From NCBI RefSeq assembly GCF_022539665.2, contig NC_081333.1:9794971-9858970 (forward strand): 64,000 bases of DNA, read 5' to 3'. The position numbers were made by a program, and so were the translations under genes. The DNA is from Daphnia carinata (taxonomy: Eukaryota; Arthropoda; Branchiopoda; Diplostraca; Daphniidae). The notes under the pieces were generated by a model, which saw nothing but the letters and a program-made list of their open reading frames with translations, was not told the origin of the DNA and ran no database searches. This document shows positions 51,986 through 57,698 of this stretch, piece after piece; the first letter of the stretch is position 1, and every line of letters begins with the position of its first letter.

Positions 51986-53635
51986 CTCTCGTCTTGTTGT
52001 TTTGTTGGTGGTCTGTACGCTGCCCATCTCGAACGAAAAAAAAAAAAAAAAAAAAAAATAGAAAACGTCCCGACTTCTCATGATTCAATGACGGCAAAAA
52101 GACATCCACGCTCGATTATTGCGCTGTCTCAATCTCATCAGCAAGGTGTGGTCTGCTTCTTTTTAACCTTCGTTTCGGCTAAGCACCCAAAGAGAAAAGA
52201 GTTTGGTACGACGCGTCAAACTATTCCAATTTCTAATCGCATGTGTAAGCGCGCTCACAACACACAACGCGGATTCTGAATTTCACCAAAAGCTGAATTT
52301 CTTACGAATGAATTCAATTACAATGTACGTCAAACGAAGACAAGGAACAAAATGCTGACGCCATTCCACCTAGTGTAACTTCCATGTTTTGTCAAATGGG
52401 ATTTGTTTTCTAAAGAAATTGACCTCCATTCGAACAGGCATTTGTTTTTGGTTCTGCGAACGTGATCACCAAAGAAAAACTGTGCGTTTGTACTAGTTTG
52501 TACTTCTTGGAACGCTCCAAGTGTCTACTCATTGCAATCCGAGAATGGCAAACTGGAAAGCAAATGAATTTACGAACAAAACGGTAAATTTAAAAAAATA
52601 AAAGGAGTTGGTGAAGTGGAATTGAAATTTTCGGATTGCGACACGATAAGCAACTGGGTTCAAATCGTCCTTTTTGGTTTTCGACCATTTTTCATTCTTT
52701 TTTCTCTCGCAATTTCAGGTTCGATTGAGAACGGACTGGACACATTAGACCAACAACAAAAACAACAAAACGAAAAGGAAAGCGCAACCGTTCTATATAC
52801 GGAGGCAACAAGGGCAATTGTTTAGCCGCTATTGGCTCTTGCAAAAGGCACACAACCACAGCGGCCGCCGCAACCCACGGCGTCGCCAGAAAAAAAAAAA
52901 ATAAAAACGAGCGGACTCTGATCGGTGGAGATTCAAAGAAAAATAACACGAGGAAAAAAAAAATACTTGTTGCAGCTGTCGATTTCTCTGCGAATGATTG
53001 CCATTCAACTGCTGTTGTTGCTGCTGTTGTTGTTGCAACTGACGGCCTCTGTTGCTCAAAAAACTAGGGAGAGTGAGATGATAGCCCTGGATGTAAGGTT
53101 GCGGTCGGAATGTTGGTGCCCTTGTGGTCAAATTCTGACTACTGCCACCGTGGCCGTTCACTGTCGCCGACAGCGGGGTCGGCAACGAAGGCAACGGTTG
53201 CTGGATGGCCACCACCGGCTCGGCTAATTCGCCTGTCGAGCCTAAGGTGGTGCCACTACGCGAGCTCGTGGGCATAAAAGCCGGCGTGGACGGCCACCGT
53301 CTCGGCTTGTTGCGACTCTTGACCCGTCGCGATCGCCCGAAACTCAGCCAGGCTTTGCCCATGGGCGAACGGGCCGAGAGATCGCCGAGTGCTGATTCAT
53401 CGTCGCTACAGTCGACGTCTTCTGGGCTGGATCCGCAAGCCGGCGCGATGACGTCAGCCGACTCGGACAGAAGTTCTTCAGACTCGGCCGATTTCGGACC
53501 GTTGGCCGCCAGTTGTTGCGACTCGGAGCTGTTCGTTCCGTTCCAGTGTTGATGAAACTGTCCGACAAGCATCGGTAGCGACAACTTGCGCCGCGATTTT
53601 AAATTGCTTTTCAAACGGGTCAGTGTCTTCTCCAT
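7782..53635 (-). CDS. Plekhg5: PLEKHG5/Syx-type Rho guanine nucleotide exchange factor (whole gene span)
   Basis: A chain of minus-strand exons joins in phase from 14406 down to the stop at 7782: 14113-14406, 13852-13946, 13599-13738, 13219-13301, 12859-13077, 12618-12736, 12378-12513, 11954-12154, 11726-11836, 11494-11643, 11119-11364, 10598-11040, 10352-10408, 10067-10222, 9793-9974, 9241-9498, 8908-9113, 8703-8829, 8391-8626, 8219-8317, 7964-8094, 7782-7878. That is about 1260 residues. Upstream exons at 19338-19574, 24399-24477, 25471-25603 and 27775-27844 also join in phase; those at 48199-48332, 50152-50356 and 52967-53635 form a second in-phase chain. The order Ras-binding-like fold, DH, PH and low-complexity tail matches human PLEKHG5, which activates RhoA at junctions and is linked to motor-neuron disease. 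The N-terminal assembly between 28 and 48 kb is uncertain. Confidence 0.88.
7964..8094 (-). CDS. Plekhg5: PLEKHG5 C-terminal exon, penultimate
   Basis: It has a good acceptor (TTTCTTCCGTGCAG) and donor (GTAAGT). It starts in phase 0 and ends in phase 2, encoding ITVSGAECCSSPNAT, then KPSRADLIRMKDLIMGD and MEAS. An internal GTAAGC at 8033 looks like a donor, but using it would leave an intron of about 34 bases, too short for this gene, so the exon is read through. No domain was recognised. Confidence 0.6.
8219..8317 (-). CDS. Plekhg5: PLEKHG5 proline-rich tail exon
   Basis: 99 bases, phase 0 to 0. Acceptor CAACAATAG, donor GTAATA. It encodes SSRAAPPPPPPRSLPVPASL and PLPGDLRLDVSE, a poly-Pro run that could bind SH3 or profilin-type partners (inference). 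The intron to the next upstream exon is 73 bases. If the donor is not used, translation stops after EVIIEIV. Confidence 0.65.
8391..8626 (-). CDS. Plekhg5: PLEKHG5 Ser/Thr-rich tail exon
   Basis: The acceptor GTATTTTAG completes a Gly codon. The exon ends at CTG|GTAAAT in phase 0. It is a low-complexity Ser-rich start (MLSFSSSGVSSTGSLHLST) followed by an acidic EVEDVLELEPD segment. If its donor is skipped, the reading frame ends at TAA 8367-8369 (..NRTLRR-stop), giving an alternative C-terminus. Confidence 0.7.
8703..10408 (-). CDS. Plekhg5: PLEKHG5 tail exons (six small exons, disordered region)
   Basis: Exons 10352-10408, 10067-10222, 9793-9974, 9241-9498, 8908-9113 and 8703-8829 join in phase across introns of 78-294 bases. 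They encode a Ser/Pro/Thr-rich region (for example SPVPTPNTLTVQVPHVKAV and SYPPPSPRGLTRAQP) plus one charged, probably helical segment (EVGAELEDELVDPEYDDHRQ followed by LNAALAKRLSRNERLDHRR). This corresponds in position to the long low-complexity C-terminus of human PLEKHG5; the sequence itself is not conserved. At 9241 the donor GTACGG was chosen because it keeps the phase, whereas the alternative at 9236 does not. Confidence 0.75.
10598..11040 (-). CDS. Plekhg5: PLEKHG5 PH domain exon
   Basis: This exon encodes the core of the PH domain: TSKMDVHCFLFTDVLLICKP, then ERVKVIRPP, LVDRLVVIELTRDPAGLGLVY, and the C-terminal helix VWLEHLRKSQELYRE. It lines up almost residue for residue with human PLEKHG5 (SKMDVYCFLFTDLLLV and RVIRPPLLVDKIV). 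After the domain come a poly-Ala stretch and an acidic YYDEDDDLDYPH segment. The donor at CACAG|GTTAGA leaves phase 2. Without splicing, the protein would end four codons later (HRLEA-stop, 10585), so a short isoform is possible. Confidence 0.92.
11041..11118 (-). other. 78-base stop-free, in-frame intron inside the PH domain
   Basis: It starts GTATTT after CGCGACCAG and ends CTGAAAAG, with a branch-like GCTAAC upstream. Its length is a multiple of three and it contains no stop, so it can be read through (VFLNLDFMSKKYDKNG..). Human PLEKHG5 aligns without a gap if this piece is removed (SLRMKEGKDSKMDV against DLKLRDQGTSKMDV), which favours an intron over coding sequence. Confidence 0.75.
11119..12513 (-). 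CDS. Plekhg5: PLEKHG5 DH (Dbl homology, RhoGEF) domain exons
   Basis: Exons 12378-12513, 11954-12154, 11726-11836, 11494-11643 and 11119-11364 encode a complete DH domain, which catalyses GDP/GTP exchange on Rho. The first conserved region is AIWELVQTEVAYLRTLKVI. The middle includes DTERLFSNLPEIYVANRQFW, close to human ERLFSNIPEIAQLHRRLW, and FDELFHPYTKYCLDQSQC. The third conserved region is LMDILVKPMQRLTKYSLLLK. The final helix is SFVGQVNSALRQRHEQERLR followed by ILSRIESYDAVE, which leads into the PH domain. The introns are 129-223 bases. The donor of 11494-11643 is GTCAGT, slightly off consensus but in phase. All motifs needed for exchange activity appear intact. Confidence 0.94.
12618..13301 (-). 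CDS. Plekhg5: PLEKHG5 linker between Ras-binding-like and DH domains
   Basis: Exons 13219-13301, 12859-13077 and 12618-12736 join in phase. They contain TTRWSGLFGSTYK, matching human AASRFSGFFSSG, and KMDLLAEQLNDYSRHGIPRL followed by an acidic stretch, matching human [20 protein letters not shown] and its Asp/Glu run. These matches make orthology with PLEKHG5 rather than another PLEKHG member convincing. At 13301 the acceptor TTTTAG was preferred; CTAAAG six bases downstream is in the same phase and would remove two residues (NAGNAG-like choice). Confidence 0.88.
13599..13946 (-). CDS. Plekhg5: PLEKHG5 Ras-binding-like (ubiquitin-fold) domain exons
   Basis: Exons 13852-13946 (EYFSVSFDCLEEPGQEEFV, then AASKGTSLR) and 13599-13738 (EALAAVCMRRGVDLSNVNVY, LDSSKTPLSL, then LGGKHLRIK). 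The second matches human GKVDIYLDQSNTPLSL and FGGHYLRVK, the Raf-type RBD-like segment of PLEKHG5. The family uses this N-terminal part for regulation. The intron between them is 113 bases. Confidence 0.9.
14113..14406 (-). CDS. Plekhg5: PLEKHG5 Ser/Thr-rich exon upstream of the Ras-binding-like domain
   Basis: 98 codons, phase 0 to 0, so it could be skipped without a frame change. The acceptor (CATGCAG) follows a T tract of about 21. The donor is AAA|GTAACT. It begins GRSKSLTHIDTLDPGMLVSR, contains ITTSVVALTSPTPISSSAST, and ends AVRRRRLSNLYK. No counterpart is obvious in human PLEKHG5, so it is a lineage-specific, probably phosphorylated linker. Confidence 0.8.
14407..19337 (-). other. PLEKHG5 intron, about 4.9 kb
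   Basis: No exon with paired splice signals was found. A-rich and T-rich stretches and scattered short open frames only. The region around 15,560-16,150 has longer open frames on both strands but no coding-like composition. Confidence 0.55.
19338..19589 (-). CDS. Plekhg5: PLEKHG5 internal exon or alternative first exon
   Basis: The donor is CAG|GTAGCG, phase 0, joining the 14.4-kb exon. The text is MRTDTKLTIGLRRLTPELLL, then PNLVTTRSVSQPKLHEP, a Gln run (HEPQQQQKAHQTQHHTDD) and FLLVTPPAARMQ. If it is entered by splicing from 24399, only the acceptor GAAAAG|ATG (first base 19574) keeps the phase. The better-looking GGGCAG (first base 19581) does not. An in-frame ATG at 19589 (MGSEKMRTD) would suit an alternative first exon with a promoter near 20-21 kb. 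Confidence 0.6.
19590..24398 (-). other. PLEKHG5 intron or alternative promoter region, about 4.8 kb
   Basis: No convincing exon. The part from 20.4 to 21.4 kb is richer in CpG-containing text than its surroundings and contains two adjacent palindromes (21195-21207 and 21211-21226). It lies upstream of the possible alternative start at 19589, but I see no clear TATA box or initiator. Poly-A runs occur at about 22760 and 22842. Confidence 0.45.
24399..24477 (-). CDS. Plekhg5: PLEKHG5 basic-region exon
   Basis: 79 bases with strong signals (acceptor TGCCTTTTCAG, donor GTAAGT), phase 2 to 0. It encodes DSPKRPEQRRVTKLKRRKAY followed by YRHKKD. This corresponds to the basic stretch before the Ras-binding-like domain in human PLEKHG5 (KLSKKKARRRHTDD). 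The high Lys/Arg content suggests a nuclear-localisation or lipid-binding patch (inference). Confidence 0.82.
25471..25603 (-). CDS. Plekhg5: PLEKHG5 N-terminal exon
   Basis: 133 bases, phase 1 to 2. Acceptor AAATACGCAG, donor GTAATT. It encodes IGHQAISKGSLALAVSLPS followed by INNFHSDAEIEELRPSEED. It joins the basic exon at 24477 in frame (AG+T = Ser). No domain was recognised; the acidic EIEELRPSEED part parallels the Glu-rich run in human PLEKHG5. Confidence 0.78.
25604..27774 (-). other. PLEKHG5 intron, about 2.2 kb
   Basis: No exon is supported. The minus-strand open frame at 26276-26833 begins with a hydrophobic run but has no splice support. An inverted pair TCTAGAACGG / CCGTTCTAGA lies at about 26082 and 26118. 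Confidence 0.5.
27775..27844 (-). CDS. Plekhg5: PLEKHG5 small N-terminal exon
   Basis: 70 bases, phase 0 to 1, with excellent signals (acceptor AAATGCAG, donor GTAAGT). It reads EFPIVPEDQVPRVNPPPHKT followed by HPDG. The other frames either contain a stop or read poorly. It joins 25603 in phase (G+GT = Gly). Confidence 0.75.
27959..28143 (-). CDS. candidate PLEKHG5 exon (uncertain)
   Basis: The acceptor CTTCTTCAG (or CAGTAG three bases on) and the donor GCTGCT|GTAATT enclose 61 codons, phase 1 to 0: VICGVKMKLADVFVPTLLDT, then WKRLSKPSGQKSLFGHR and LLRHYRSCAA. It would join the 27775 exon in phase after an intron of 114 bases. I recognise no homologue, and the open frame could be chance. Confidence 0.33.
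34911..34982. repeat. GA microsatellite
   Basis: Two GA tracts separated by an A-rich spacer. The second, 34956-34979, is nearly perfect. Confidence 0.9.
38505..38522. repeat. GT microsatellite
   Basis: Nine uninterrupted GT units followed by GCGT. Confidence 0.9.
39419..39437. repeat. poly-C tract (19 C)
   Basis: An uninterrupted C run; the opposite strand is a G run able to form G-quadruplex structure. Confidence 0.9.
42074..42176 (-). CDS. candidate exon (uncertain)
   Basis: The strong acceptor TTCTTTTGTCACCAG begins an exon open in one frame only (phase 0): FEKDTAVDGSFDDRPRIKLH followed by YHLKSCRRQLKCSV. The best donor is GTCG|GTGAAA, ending in phase 1. Phase would allow joining from the 48.2-kb exon and on to the 28.1-kb or 25.6-kb exon. 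No homology was recognised. Confidence 0.33.
43394..43485 (-). CDS. candidate exon with a Cys-x2-Cys motif
   Basis: The donor CATCAAG|GTAGGG ends in phase 1. Upstream the frame is open through NEKAEFTAAGKQDCITCQRA followed by SKRPEIIPHQ. Two acceptors are possible: TCAATTTGAG (first base 43485, phase 2) and GGAAAACAG (first base 43448, phase 0). The composition is coding-like. The C-x2-C could be half of a zinc-binding unit; human PLEKHG5 isoforms also carry a Cys-rich N-terminus, but the sequences do not align. Confidence 0.45.
43486..48198. other. intron region, no supported exon
   Basis: A/T homopolymers, a TA repeat at 47736-47757, and C/T-rich stretches (for example 45880-45915). Nothing coding-like was seen. 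Confidence 0.45.
47736..47757. repeat. TA microsatellite
   Basis: About 11 TA units. Confidence 0.9.
48199..48332 (-). CDS. Plekhg5: PLEKHG5 proline/histidine-rich N-terminal exon (probable)
   Basis: The donor CAACAAACAG|GTAGGA is good, phase 0. The text is GTSSTNGGHHRHAPPPPPSP, then SPPPLPPHRNHPHLNDSSLL and HNKQ. An acceptor CTCCATAG gives a first base at 48332 and fits the phase left by the 50-kb exon (G+AT = Asp), but its pyrimidine tract is weak. An in-frame ATG at 48402, with a stop just upstream, would allow this to be a separate first exon (MYETLVDMSL..). Confidence 0.5.
49240..49271. repeat. CT microsatellite
   Basis: About 16 CT units without interruption. Confidence 0.9.
49446..49488. 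repeat. poly-G tract of 43 bases
   Basis: An uninterrupted run of G on the plus strand, preceded by T-rich sequence. It is the longest G run in the window, and a strong G-quadruplex candidate; it is also prone to length error in sequencing. Confidence 0.9.
50152..50377 (-). CDS. Plekhg5: PLEKHG5 acidic N-terminal exon, possible alternative first exon
   Basis: The donor GAAG|GTATTT leaves phase 1. It encodes MAGCVSKEMASGRQNDVYHR, then an acidic run (VIESDDDDSADGDANLATS), then Ser/Pro-rich text ending PTDVPAARSRE. The frame can begin at its own ATG (50377), or be entered by splicing at TGTGTCGAAG|GAG (first base 50356, phase 0), which would follow the 53-kb exon exactly in phase. Confidence 0.65.
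51017..51034. repeat. poly-C tract (18 C)
   Basis: An uninterrupted C run inside the 50.4-53.0 kb intron. Confidence 0.9.
51948..52066. repeat. A/T-rich inverted repeat
   Basis: TTTTCTAT followed by 30 T (51956-51985) faces 23 A (52036-52058) followed by TAGAAAA. The flanking non-homopolymer bases pair too, giving a stem of about 31 bp with a spacer of about 50 bases. Confidence 0.7.
52967..53635 (-). CDS. Plekhg5: PLEKHG5 long first coding exon
   Basis: 223 codons from an ATG at 53635 to CTGCAACAA|GTATTT, phase 0. It begins MEKTLTRLKSNLKSRRKLSL and continues through an acidic part (SPEDVDCSDDESALGDLSAR), a Lys/Arg stretch (RSRRVKSRNKPRRWPS), and a Ser/Pro/Gln-rich end with nine consecutive Gln encoded by CAG/CAA. 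The composition is clearly coding. A-rich sequence directly before the ATG has no convincing acceptor, so I read it as a first coding exon. Membership of PLEKHG5 rests on strand, phase and lack of any other gene, not on homology. Confidence 0.72.
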
Positions 53636-55284
53636 TTTTTTTTTTTTGTCTCTTTTTGTTTACCTTGTGTTGTTTTTGTTTTTCTGAAATCTTTTTTTTT
53701 TTTTTTTATCTATTCGAATCTCTCGATTTTGCCTTCGCTCACGGCTTTTCTTCCTCCCCCAAAAAACACGACAATCATACGCCGATTGATAATGTCCGAC
53801 TCAATGCCAGCGGGTATTTAAACTTGTTGGATGAATACAGAAAGAAAGAAAGAAAAAAAGACAGCCAAGATGAGGAATATGGAGGACAAAAGAATAATAA
53901 TAATAATAACGTGAAGAAGAAGAAGAAAAAAAAACACACGATGATGGATGACAAGAGGAAAAATGAGACAAAGATAAGAAATAAAAAGATAGATTGAAGA
54001 AACCAGTCGTCACTGCACAGTTATCCAACGACCCCGCTTCTTTAAGCTTGTCTTTTCGATTTTTTTTTTTCTAGGTCCTTTTTTTTTCTTCTTTGCTTAA
54101 TACAATATCTGTCAAAACCGGACGAAGAAGGCCGTCTTGACACAATCTGACACCCGGATCGGAATCACGAAATTGCTACGTTGTTGCACGGATATCACGG
54201 AAAAGTCCCGAAAACCTAGAAACATTCCAGCCCAAGTGTTGTAGTAGGAAACAGCAACATCAACAACAACAACAAAAAAAAGGGCCAGCAATTTTCAAAG
54301 ACGAAAAAAAAAAAAAAAAAATGAGAAATTTGTGCGCACGTCCATCGGCGAAAGAGATCTTGCAAGTAGGAAAGGTGTCACAAACCACTGCGACCTTTCG
54401 TGACCCAAACGCAACTAGAAACGCCACACGACGCGCCACTACACTCCACAGACGACGATAAAACAAAAAGGCCAAAAATCTCAAGGCGGATGAAAGCAAT
54501 CCCGAATCACCGTTTTCATGATCCTTTGATGACTATGGCTACCATCATTTCGCCAACATGTCGTTTCTCGTTTTTTTATTTTGATAGCGACTCGGAAATT
54601 TCCGGCTATTACTGGCACCAAAGTAAACAAACACAAGAGCACCCACTACAAGTTGCGCACACAATCGAACGAATAGAAGTGCAAAGAAGACCAAAAAAAA
54701 AAAAAAAAAAAACAGAACGAATACACGAAACGAATCGCCAAAACTCAAAAAGAATTGTCCTATTTTTTTTTTTTTTTTTGTCTGAATAGATTTTGTGTTG
54801 GTTAATTTCGCTTCAACTAATAGCGTCTCCCGCAACCACAACTTGGCATACGCGACGCCAGCGACCGACTGACTGCGTGTGCTCGCCGGAGTCGCGTGGA
54901 CTTTCTTTCTCTCACTCTCCTTTTTTTTCTTCAAAAAAAAAAAAAAAAAGCTGGGCGGGCCGGGCCATAGCTCGGCACTACCTACTATTGCACTGCTGTT
55001 TGAAGCTACGGTAGAAAAGACAGGACTTTAGAAGAGGAGGGCTAGGCCAGGTTGATTCTTTTTTTTTTTTCCTTCCTCCTTCTTCGGTTATGGTTTTTTT
55101 TTTTTTTTCTCGGGCTCTTTTCCTTCCTTTCCGTATGCGATCTAGCCCATTCTTACCATCCTCTTTATTTTTTTTTTTTTCTTCCTTCCCCAATCACCAT
55201 CTCCCCCTTCTCTTTGCTTCTCTCTTTTTTTGGTTTGCTTCTCCGAGAGTTCTATCTTTCCCGAGGGAACAAACACTAACACAT

Positions 55285-55304
55285 ACACACACACACACAC
55301 ACAC
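55285..55304. repeat. AC microsatellite
   Basis: Ten AC units. Confidence 0.9.
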
Positions 55305-55390
55305 GCCAAAGTCAGGTGTAACCACCTTTCTCTCTTCCCTTTAAAAAAAAAAAGAAAAAAACATACCAACGGGCACAGGTAAAAATATAT

Positions 55391-55454
55391 AGGTCTGAAT
55401 ATCAGTGTGTAAAACTACACACTATGGTCGAATAAGACCTGTGGCGCACAGGTC
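55391..55454. other. two overlapping small stem-loops
   Basis: Stem A: AGGTCT (55391) with AGACCT (55435-55440), enclosing an inner stem AGTGTGT / ACACACT. Stem B: GACCTGTG (55436-55443) with CACAGGTC (55447-55454) and a 3-base loop. Both use the same GACCT, so they exclude each other. Confidence 0.5.
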
Positions 55455-57378
55455 GCAACCGCTGGTGGCAATACACGCCTTTGACTCGCAAGCGTTCCTC
55501 ACACACAGGTAAAAGGAAAACAACAACAACAACAAAAAAAACGAATTGCACGTTGCGAAGCTGTTGGCTGTACGACAGAATTTTTTTTTTTTTTTTTAAA
55601 CAAAAAACAAAAATGAACCGGAAAAATCTTTTTTTTTTTAAAGACTGTCCTTATTCAAGCAATTAAAATGGTAAAAAAAAGAAAAAGAAGGGAAAGGAGA
55701 GATGATTAAGATAAGGTGTACAAGTACAGAAGAAAAAAAAAAAAAAAAAGAAGAAGAGGAACGGAAGAACGATTGCCTGCTGGGAATATGTTGTAATAAA
55801 CGGCGTGTAAAAACGATCTCTTACACGTCGATTTCGTTCTCTTTTTTCTTGTCCTTTTATTTAGTTTTTTTTTTTTTTTTCCCAGGACTGTGGACATTCT
55901 CAAAGGTCTTCTTCACATCCTTTCGCTTGTAATACGTTAAAGTGCCCTTTTCTGTCGTTATTCCACTTGGGGGTAAATTGCGCCAGAAATTATGGCTGGC
56001 TACTGTGGACGCTCACGTTTATTTGCCTGTTTCTTATACGTTTCCGTTTTTGTTGTCTTTGAACAAAAAAAAAAACTAAAAAAATGTAAAAAATAAAAGA
56101 GGAAAAGAGAACGCAAAAACGCTCACTGATAGAGTTCCTGTCTTATTTCACGCACGTTCACACGCCGGCTAACCGCCAGTGCCTTCAAACTTGTTCCACA
56201 ACGTATAGATTAAGTCTATATATTTCTTTTTCCTCCCTTCTCGGCACGGCTGGGCAGCTGGGCTAAGAGACGAGAGAGAGCTTTGACCGGGCTTTAGTAA
56301 ACAAAAACAAAAAGAAAAAAAAAAAAACTATACGTAATTCTTTGAGGAAAGAATAAAACATAGGGAACACACACTAAATGGCTAGGAATGAAGCAACGAG
56401 ATTGGAACACGTCGAAGAAAAAGAAGAAGAAGAAGACCAAAAAAAAAAAAAAAAAAAAAAGAGAAGAGTGTGCGCGTTGTTTAGCAGCTACACCAACAAC
56501 ATGGCGACCAAAGCGCCGGAAGAAAAAAAAAAACAAAACAAAAGAGCGTCTTCAAATCAATAACATCATCACTAAAGGTAAAAATTGCATTGCCTTTCGG
56601 CGTTTGTTGCCAAGCTGCGCTTAGTTTGCCATATTCGTCCACATCGACATTTTCCTTCTTTTAAAAGAAACGTACGAACACACAACAACAACAACAACAA
56701 CAACAAGAAAAAATTCCCAAAATGCTGGACCCTGTCGGCTTGGTGTTTTCGTTCCCTTAAATCCCATCGTAAACGGTTTGATGAGTTCATTCAAAAGGTG
56801 AAATGCATATAAATATATTTATATAGAGAGGAATAAAAATAAAATATAAAAAAAAAAGAAAAAGAAAAGAAGAAGGGAGAAAGAGAAAGAAAGAGAGAGC
56901 TGCTACATGAACGGTTTGCCCTCGAGTCTCGCAGCTGGACGACACCTGCCGAGCATTCACGCGCTCATCCGGCGGCCAACAGTTTCAAACCTTTCGCGCT
57001 CCCCTTTCCCTTCCCTCTTTCCTTCTCCTCATCAAAATAAATAGAAGTAAAAACGGTAGCTAAGACCTTTCTTGCCCACCTGTTTTACAATCTGATATAG
57101 AAAGGAGGAGAGAGAAAAAAAAAAAAAAAATAGAAAAATAAAAATTTTAATAAAAGAGAAAAAAAAAAAAAAAAAAAAAAAATGGAGATGACTGGCCGTC
57201 CGGCATTAATACATTTTAAGATCCAGGTGGCCTTCGGACACCTAAATCTAATGTATACACACACGTAGACGTTAGCTACATGTGTGTATTCTCGTCTAAC
57301 CGCCCGAGCAGCAATTCCTTTCTAGACGCGTGTGTATTTATTTATTTATTTTTTACCATGGCAACCAAGTAGCTAACG

Positions 57379-57382
<4 letters not shown>

Positions 57383-57413
<31 letters not shown>
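57383..57413. repeat. poly-A tract (31 A)
   Basis: An uninterrupted A run. Confidence 0.9.
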
Positions 57414-57416
<3 letters not shown>

Positions 57417-57679
57417 ATACAGCGTAAAAAGTTATAGCCTAATGCTTATTCACTTTACTCGTTTCTGCTATTCGATTGGCTGCGGAGCGCCCGGATCCAA
57501 CCATTTTTCGTTTGTCTTCCGTAAAAAGCGGAAGGAAAACGAAAAAAGATTGGGGCAGGTAAGATAAAAAGCGAAGCAACCTTGTTAGCTTACTATTATT
57601 TTCTTTCTTTCTTCAAAGAAAAAAAGAAAAGAAAAGAAAGAAAATGCGATCAATCTCCCTATAGCCTGTTACAGCCTTA

Positions 57680-57698
57680 CCCCCCCCCCCCCCCCCCC
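57680..57698. repeat. poly-C tract (19 C)
   Basis: An uninterrupted C run followed by GG. Confidence 0.9.

Larger units (their letters stand above)
50378..52966 (-). other. PLEKHG5 intron, about 2.6 kb
   Basis: No exon seen. It contains T35 at about 50847-50881, C18 at 51017-51034, a GA tract at about 51673-51720, and an A/T hairpin at about 51948-52066. Confidence 0.5.

Noticed and set aside
52925-53552. Plus-strand frames of 100 and 115 codons
   Set aside because: Antisense shadow of the long PLEKHG5 first coding exon; the Leu run corresponds to the poly-Gln tract.
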